Part shown: in pieces, positions 51,035 through 55,973 of the stretch | Layout: each line of letters opens with the position of its first letter | How positions within the stretch are numbered: the first letter of the stretch is position 1 | Origin: Anaerolineales bacterium | GTDB lineage: Bacteria; Chloroflexota; Anaerolineae; Anaerolineales; UBA4823 | DNA: 55,973 bases | Direction of reading: 5' to 3' | NCBI GenBank assembly: GCA_025057645.1 | Contig: JANXBJ010000017.1 | Coordinates: 1-55,973 of the forward strand | The notes under the pieces: generated by a model | Databases searched by the model: none | What the model was told of the DNA's origin: nothing | What the model saw: only the letters and a program-made list of their open reading frames with translations | Position numbers and translations under genes: made by a program

Positions 51035-52030
51035 ATGAGCGATCCCCTGGTCAGAATTGAAGGCCTGAAGAAATACTTTCCCGTGCGTTCAGAGGCTCTT
51101 TGGGGTGCCAAGCAGTGGGTGCGAGCCGTAGATGGGGTGGATTTGGAAATCTATAGAGGCGAGGTGGTCGGCTTGGTTGGAGAGTCCGGGTGTGGTAAGA
51201 CCACTTTGGTCAACCTGCTCCTGCGACTTGAAGAACCGACTGAGGGACGCATTCTTTTTGACGGCGTGGATATTACTCATCTCTCTCAAGCAGAACTGCG
51301 CAAAAAAGTCCGTAAGGACATCCAGATTGTCTTTCAGGATCCGTTCTGGTCACTCAACCCCCGCATGCTGGTACGGGATGTGGTGGGCGAGCCTCTGAGA
51401 GTGCATCGCCGCTTATCGAATGCCGAACTCTCGGAGCGGGTCAGAGATTTGCTTGCCATGGTTGGGTTGCCGCGCGATTCGCTGTTCAAGTACCCTCATG
51501 AGTTTTCCGGAGGAGAGCGGCAGCGGATCGCCATCGCCCGGGCGCTGGCCCTACAACCGAAGTTGATCGTGCTTGACGAACCCACCTCCTCAATCGACGT
51601 GCTTTCCCAGGCCCAAATCTTAGAGTTACTCGTTCAACTGAAGCAACGCTTGGGGTTGACATATGTGCTGGTCTCCCACGACTTGAGTGTGGTGCGCTAT
51701 TTGTCGGATCGCATCGTGGTCATGTATCTTGGAAAGGTGGTCGAGCAAGGTCCGGCTAGCGAAGTGTTCGATCGTCCACGTCACCCCTATACTCAAGCTT
51801 TACTCAATGCCATTCCGACTCTCGAGATGCAGGATGTCAGCGAGCTCCAAATTTTAGAAGGGAATGTGCCAAGCGCAATTCATCCCCCTTCTGGGTGTCG
51901 CTTTCATACCCGCTGTCCGTATCGGATGCCAATCTGCAGCCTGTCCGAGCCTGTTGCCGTGCAAGTCGGCGAACGGCATTTTGCCGCTTGCTATCTTCTA
52001 GAGGGGTATCCCCACGGCCTCGAGCCTTGA
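51035..52030 (+). CDS. Peptide ABC transporter ATPase, DppF-like
   Basis: This 331-residue ATPase has all motifs intact: Walker A GESGCGKTT (about 49-57), signature EFSGGERQR (about 153-161), Walker B VLDEPTSSID and switch histidine in LVSHDLSVV. The C-terminal oligo_HPY cysteines (GCRFHTRCP...IC...AACY) are present. It is three bases after the DppD-like gene and closes the operon. The contrast with its partner's missing switch histidine suggests an asymmetric ATPase pair. Confidence 0.93.
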   Translation: MSDPLVRIEGLKKYFPVRSEALWGAKQWVRAVDGVDLEIYRGEVVGLVGESGCGKTTLVNLLLRLEEPTEGRILFDGVDITHLSQAELRKKVRKDIQIVFQDPFWSLNPRMLVRDVVGEPLRVHRRLSNAELSERVRDLLAMVGLPRDSLFKYPHEFSGGERQRIAIARALALQPKLIVLDEPTSSIDVLSQAQILELLVQLKQRLGLTYVLVSHDLSVVRYLSDRIVVMYLGKVVEQGPASEVFDRPRHPYTQALLNAIPTLEMQDVSELQILEGNVPSAIHPPSGCRFHTRCPYRMPICSLSEPVAVQVGERHFAACYLLEGYPHGLEP

Positions 52031-52208
52031 GTCTCTTGGTGAAGCTATCGGATGCAGCAAAGGTCTCCGTCCGTCTCTCCCCCTGCTCCGAGCCGGGAAC
52101 AGTCAATGCTGAACCCTTATAGCCGTGCTAAGGCAACCCCTGAGGGATGAAGACATTTGAGAGAGAGCCAAGGATGCAGTCACCGTATAAGAGTTAGCGA
52201 GGATATCC

Positions 52209-53270
52209 ATGTACGAAGCGGTCATCAATTTGCATATGCACACCCCTTACTCGGATGGATTCTACACCCATGAGCAAATCGCTCGAGCAGCCCTGAAAAC
52301 CCAGTTGGACGGAGTGATCGTCACCGATCATAACGTCTTGGTCAAAGGCGCAGAGCGCATCTTCCGCGAAGGAGATGGGCGCACGCTCCTGTTGGTCGGA
52401 GAGGAAATCCACGATCGGACACGGCAGCCGCAGAAAAACCACTTGTTGGTCCTAGGAGCGGATCGGGAATTGGCCCAATACGCTACTGACCCGCAATACC
52501 TGATCGACACCGCCCGCCGCGCCGGAGGCCTAACCTTTATTGCCCATCCGGTCGACCCTGCTGCCCCAGCGGTAGGTCAGGAGGATCTCTCCTGGGTGGA
52601 CTGGGAAGTGCACGATTTTACGGGCATCGAGCTTTGGAATGGTTTTTCGGAGTTCAAAGGACGTCTCAAGAGCATACCCCATGCGCTTTTCTACGTTTTC
52701 TTCCCTTCCATGATTGCCGAAGGACCTTTCACCGAGGCACTCAAGCTTTGGGATCGGTTGCTGGCCCGAGGTCAACCTGTGGTGGCCATCGGAGGCTCAG
52801 ACGCCCATGCCCTGCCGATCCGGATTGGACCGCTGCGCAAAACGGTCTTCCCCTTCGAATTTCACTTTCGTTGTATTAACACCCATCTTCTCTTGCCCCA
52901 ACCCCTTAGCGGCGAATTCAGCTCCGACCGGCAGGCGATCTACGCTGCGTTGGCCGCAGGGCGGGCCTTCATCGGTTACGATCTTCCCGCCTCAACGCAT
53001 GGTTTTCGTTTTAGCGCTTTGGGCAAAGAGGGGGAAGCAGTGATGGGGGAGCGCATTTCGGTCGAGGGCGGGGTGACGTTCAAGATTCGCCTCCCCTTTG
53101 CCACCGAGTGTATTCTGCTCAAGGACGGTGTTCCGATCAAAAAATGGCATAAACGCGACCTCTGCACCTTTCTTGCCAGCGAAAAGGGCGTTTATCGCGT
53201 GGAGGTGTATCTGCGTTTTCTAGGCAAGCGGCGGGGGTGGATCTTCTCGAATCCGATCTATGTAGTGTAG
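52209..53270 (+). CDS. PHP-domain metal-dependent hydrolase
   Basis: This 353-residue protein has N-terminal PHP metal motifs: NLHMHTPYSDG (8-18, HxH), a VTDHN segment near 37-41, an E in VGEEIHD, FIAHPVD near 117, and GGSDAHAL near 196. The last 100 residues are beta-rich. PHP enzymes hydrolyse phosphoesters or related bonds; the substrate is unknown. GAGGA precedes the ATG. It lies 178 bp after the ABC operon on the same strand and could be co-transcribed; no terminator is seen between them. Confidence 0.85.
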   Translation: MYEAVINLHMHTPYSDGFYTHEQIARAALKTQLDGVIVTDHNVLVKGAERIFREGDGRTLLLVGEEIHDRTRQPQKNHLLVLGADRELAQYATDPQYLIDTARRAGGLTFIAHPVDPAAPAVGQEDLSWVDWEVHDFTGIELWNGFSEFKGRLKSIPHALFYVFFPSMIAEGPFTEALKLWDRLLARGQPVVAIGGSDAHALPIRIGPLRKTVFPFEFHFRCINTHLLLPQPLSGEFSSDRQAIYAALAAGRAFIGYDLPASTHGFRFSALGKEGEAVMGERISVEGGVTFKIRLPFATECILLKDGVPIKKWHKRDLCTFLASEKGVYRVEVYLRFLGKRRGWIFSNPIYVV

Positions 53271-53524
53271 CGGGCTTTTGGAGAAGGCTGTGCGTGGTTC
53301 AAGACTGATCACCGACAAGAAAGTGCTGCGCCTTGTAGAGGCAGGTCTATCCCAAGACTTGGTGGAGTAGGAAGCATGGTAGGGTTGAGCGGTTCATCGG
53401 GTAGAGCCGACAAAGGCGCATAGGGGTGGTTTTGCATGGTTGATCACCTTGGCAAGAAGGGAAAGGCGGGCCTTTCGATGGATCTCGGCTGAGACCTGCC
53501 AATCCAAAGAGGGACAGTAAAGGC
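53271..53524. other. Intergenic stretch, 254 bp
   Basis: Nothing was recognised here beyond a weak ribosome-binding site (AAAGG) before the ATG at 53525. Confidence 0.3.
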
Positions 53525-54517
53525 ATGACGCTGATAGAAAAGGCCCAACCTTTTTTGATCCTCGCTGCGGTATGGGTCGGAATTGCCTTGGGGTATGTTC
53601 CTGAGGTTGCCCAAAGCGCAGGCAGCCTTATCCTGCCGCTGCTGATGCTAATGCTCACCGGCGCCTTTCTCCATGTGCCATTGCGCGGTTTCGTGAATGC
53701 TTTTCGGTTTCGGCGGGTGGCAGTGGCTAGTTTGGTGATCAATTTTGTCTGGACACCTCTTTTTGCCTATCTCTTGGGCTGGCTATTTCTCCGTGACCAG
53801 CCGGCAGTGTGGGTGGGTTTCTTGATGTTGATGGTGACACCTTGCACGGATTGGTATCTGGTGTTCACTGGGCTTTCCAAAGGCAATTTGCCGCTCAGCA
53901 CCGCATTGCTACCGCTTAATTTGGTTTTGCAGCTCCTACTGCTACCGGTCTATCTCTTCGTACTAGCCGGCGCGGTGTTCCCCTTGGACTTAGGAGTTGT
54001 TCTTGAAAGTGTTGTGCTGGCGTTGCTGCTGCCCTTTTTTGCAGCGAATGTTCTCCGCTATTTTCTCGTTCGCTATCGGTCAGAGCTTTGGTTTGAGCAA
54101 AGACTCTTGCCATCGGTTCAGCCAGCCCAGATTATCCTACTTGTCCTGGCGATTGCGGCAGTCTTTGCCTCAGAAGGGCAGGCAATCGTCCAGAGACCGC
54201 AGATCTTGCTTCAACTTCTGTTGCCTGTTTCGCTTTTCTTCAGCAGCAATTTAGCCCTTGCGTTTGTGGTCAGCAAATGGCTTAGTAGCAACTACGCGGA
54301 CTATGCATCCCTGAGTTTCACGACCCTGGCTAGGAATTCGCCCATTGCCCTGTCCATTGCGGTTGTTGCTTTCCCGAATGAACCGCTTGTGACACTTGCC
54401 CTGGTGATCGGACCGCTGATTGAACTTCCGGTGCTCGCCCTCATCTCTCAAGTTTTGTTGTGGGTAAGGCGCAGCGGGCTATTCCCTGAAGGCACCGGCA
54501 GTATCTCAGATGGGTAG
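53525..54517 (+). CDS. BASS/ACR3-type membrane transporter
   Basis: This 330-residue protein has nine to ten hydrophobic helices. It has the family pattern of the bile acid:sodium symporter/arsenical resistance-3 superfamily: [19 protein letters not shown] near residue 38, and ‘[22 protein letters not shown]’ near 100, where ACR3 proteins have a functional cysteine in the same place (here TPCTDW). Arsenite export or organic anion uptake are both possible. No arsenate reductase or ArsR is adjacent, so the substrate is not assigned. Confidence 0.82.
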   Translation: MTLIEKAQPFLILAAVWVGIALGYVPEVAQSAGSLILPLLMLMLTGAFLHVPLRGFVNAFRFRRVAVASLVINFVWTPLFAYLLGWLFLRDQPAVWVGFLMLMVTPCTDWYLVFTGLSKGNLPLSTALLPLNLVLQLLLLPVYLFVLAGAVFPLDLGVVLESVVLALLLPFFAANVLRYFLVRYRSELWFEQRLLPSVQPAQIILLVLAIAAVFASEGQAIVQRPQILLQLLLPVSLFFSSNLALAFVVSKWLSSNYADYASLSFTTLARNSPIALSIAVVAFPNEPLVTLALVIGPLIELPVLALISQVLLWVRRSGLFPEGTGSISDG

Positions 54518-54628
54518 TAAATAATGCGGGTTCCGCTGTAATTTCACAGGCCCTTTTTCTCCCGAATCATACCCTGCACCTGCCCGTGGGTTACACTGAA
54601 AATAGCCTTCGAGGTTCGTACAGGCTAA

Positions 54629-55012
54629 ATACAAAAAGAGGGTTGTTTTCTGCCGTTAGGGCTGCTGCTAACTTGCCCGATCGCAGAGAATAACCTGCGA
54701 TGCGATTGGATCGCCGCTACTTTCCAAAGTCTGCGCCCTGCGACAAGCCAAGCGCAGCAAGGCGATGTCTGGTCCAAGGTCAATACCGCCTTAATTTGGA
54801 TGATCGCACTGCCAGACAAGGCCTCATCGTGCCCCACGCCGTTGCCTACCTTCACGCCCGAACCCTGGCTGACGCCCACCCCGGAAGCTTATCCTGCACC
54901 GCCGCAAGTTCAACCGCTCTCCCTGCCCACCCTCACGCCAGAAGCCTATCCTCCGCCACCAGAGGCTTCACCCCCATTCCTGCCAGCCCCAACCTTGTCC
55001 CTTACTCCTTGA
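54629..55012 (+). pseudogene. Remnant of a proline-rich, probably exported protein
   Basis: A single frame is open from 54629 (after a TAA at 54626) to a stop at 55010-55012, about 127 residues. It reads as real protein: CPIAENNLRCDWIAATF, ‘GDVWSKVNTALIWMIALPDKASSCPTP’, then a TP/AYPPPP-rich tail typical of Anaerolineae surface proteins. No ATG, GTG or TTG start lies at its front; the first ATG (54800) would delete half of it. A gene truncated at its 5' end is the best reading. A non-standard start (CTG or ATA near 54629-54652) is a less likely alternative. Confidence 0.5.
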
Positions 55013-55282
55013 AGCGCCCCGCACCCACCCGAAGGAAAACTCCCCGCACAGGAAGGTTTCGAGCCATCATAAAGGATAGTTCACAGATAAACAACCCATA
55101 GGATACAGCGAACAATTGGTCGATCTCTTTGGTAAAGCGCCAACCAATCGAAAGCGCTCAAGTCGCAGCGGTCAACATGGTCTACTCAATTTGCGCCGCG
55201 CCTCTTGAATGGAGCAGCCACCAACCGCAACGAACCGAGCATCGGCTCGAACCGCTCTTGACCCAAATTTGTTCTGCCCAAC

Positions 55283-55561
55283 TCAAGGGACTGTGCGCTT
55301 TGTAGGCAGCCGCTTGCGTATTGGCTGAGGCGAGCCATTGGTGTTATAGCTGAACCACCTCCCCGAACACGTCTGGCCCATGTCCGTGCAATCGGAAAGG
55401 CTTGCTTGCGGCGAGCCGAGCAGACGATCGCCAATTGATGTCCAAGTCCGACTCTCGTCAGCGTTCACGATCAGGCGAACCTGGTCTAGATGCTGCGGTT
55501 GTGCTTCCGACCCCCTTGCCGAGCCATTGACTGATAACGCATTTGTATTCGAGCGAGTGGA
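55283..55561 (-). pseudogene. Fragment of an unidentified coding sequence
   Basis: On the minus strand one frame is open from 55561 to the stop at 55285-55283, about 92 residues. It has protein-like runs: NTNALSVNGSARGSEAQPQ, LDQVRLIVNADESRTWTS, GDRLLGSPQASLSDCTDMGQ and WFSYNTNGSPQPI. The composition (N, S, T, G, two C) suggests a secreted beta-rich protein. The only start candidate is GTG at 55468, mid-way, and the sequence stops abruptly. It resembles no family I can name. Both flanks look non-coding, so a decayed gene is likely. Confidence 0.35.
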
Positions 55562-55564
55562 TTA

Positions 55565-55777
55565 CCTAGCAAGCAATTCAGGCATTATGTGATCCTAATC
55601 AACTTTGCTCGGCCGGAAATCCGGCACACAATTTTGCTTGTATACACCCAACGGCTCAAATAAGTGCCAACGATTAGCCAGACGAGAGCTCATGGAAGTT
55701 TAACGTTTATTTTCCTTTGGGCGGGTAAGCGGTTGCTGAAATTAATATATCTTAGCAGAACTTTTTTGAAAAAACTA
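55565..55777. other. AT-rich stretch without a gene
   Basis: No gene is supported. Base composition shifts towards A and T from about 55570 to 55800, in contrast to the rest of the window, leading into the promoter at 55778-55805. Confidence 0.4.
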
Positions 55778-55805
55778 TTGATTTTTGGGGAGGATGGAAT
55801 ATGAT
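55778..55805 (+). promoter_or_regulatory. Promoter at the right edge
   Basis: TTGATT (55778-55783) and TATGAT (55800-55805) are separated by 16 bp, in an AT-rich context. Transcription would begin a few bases to the right, at the start of the candidate structured leader at 55808. Confidence 0.5.
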
Positions 55806-55807
55806 AA

Positions 55808-55869
55808 GGGTGCCGGAAGCCCTGATGGGCGGAGGTGATTGCCCGAGCGGCAATTCGACTGAGAAACCC
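55808..55869 (+). ncRNA. Candidate structured leader RNA (three-way junction)
   Basis: A closing stem GGGT/ACCC (55808-55811 with 55866-55869) surrounds two perfect hairpins: GCCC-TGAT-GGGC (55819-55830) and ATTGCC-CGAGC-GGCAAT (55838-55854). The single strand CTGAGA (about 55859-55864) sits before the final ACCC. GGGTGC...CTGAGA...ACCC recalls the 5' half of a TPP riboswitch, but the conserved 3' half (AACCTGATC and following) is not present, so this is not called as TPP. It lies directly after a promoter and could regulate a gene just beyond the right edge. Confidence 0.35.
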
Positions 55870-55973
55870 ACTCATCGTTAGACCTTGGGCATGACGTCAC
55901 TGCGGACTCATCGAGTTGCCAAACAAGGTTGCAATTCCGGGGGATTGGTTTTCGATCGCCCTCAGGTTAGCTT

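Noticed and set aside
54700-55101. 133-residue plus-strand frame
   Set aside because: It is rich in Arg and Ala without motif and overlaps, in another phase, the far more protein-like frame at 54629-55012.
55808-55900. TPP riboswitch
   Set aside because: Only the GGGTGC...CTGAGA...ACCC half is recognisable; the AACCTGATC and GG-TAAT-CC half is missing.

Overview
The window is a GC-rich stretch of a bacterial chromosome. The lineage is most likely Chloroflexota, class Anaerolineae. That is inferred from style rather than a marker gene: a lipoprotein with a TP-rich linker and an NBR1-type Ig domain, a PucC-family MFS carrier, a DUF917 protein, a membrane-bound M28 peptidase, a coiled-coil DUF3782-like protein, and the hairpin repeats built on ACACAAAG/CTTTGTGT. 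No rRNA or taxonomic marker is present to settle it.

Layout. (1) 1-4.24 kb: a phage-like module of small virion-type proteins, a holin-like protein, a beta-helix protein, an M23 endolysin-like peptidase and a connector-like protein. It is preceded by what look like insertion-sequence end repeats and interrupted by a tandem hairpin repeat. (2) 4.25-9.64 kb: a terminator, a candidate structured RNA, then a signalling set: a three-PAS histidine kinase, an Rcp1-like receiver, and a receiver-PAS-GAF-GAF-GGDEF diguanylate cyclase. (3) 9.78-10.57 kb, minus strand: a peroxiredoxin-glutaredoxin fusion with an in-frame UGA at the peroxidatic cysteine position, read here as a selenoprotein. It has its own promoter and terminator. 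(4) 10.87-21.5 kb: two-subunit class I fumarase, YifB/ComM AAA protein, zinc-ribbon protein, geranylgeranyl-reductase-like flavoprotein, tRNA-Arg, about 0.9 kb of hairpin-rich apparently non-coding DNA, MurJ, a subtilase and an EamA exporter. (5) 26.05-21.59 kb, minus strand: a tight five-gene run (hutI, HD hydrolase, NBR1-Ig lipoprotein, D-2-hydroxyacid dehydrogenase, MoaD/ThiS-like protein). (6) 26.3-34.1 kb: coiled-coil protein, phosphonoacetaldehyde hydrolase, ComEC with a degenerate C-terminal domain, MerR-type regulator plus PucC-like carrier with a well-formed operator region, and an M28 peptidase. (7) 34.4-44.5 kb: surface polysaccharide genes (O-antigen ligase, Wzz-like, LCP, sugar transferase, Wzx-like flippase) interleaved with a PfkB kinase, a rhodanese-SufE pair and rsmA. 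(8) 44.8-54.5 kb: DUF917 protein divergent from a complete dipeptide/oligopeptide ABC operon, then a PHP hydrolase and a BASS/ACR3-type carrier. (9) 54.5 kb to the end: gene remnants, then a promoter and a candidate structured RNA leader running towards the edge.

The strongest unusual observation is the selenoprotein candidate at 10566-9781. The next tier is the two candidate structured RNAs (4478-4644 and 55808-55869), the large hairpin-rich block at 16255-17140, the ABC ATPase lacking its switch histidine, the ComEC domain lacking its metal ligands, and the MoaD-like protein with a tail after its diglycine.
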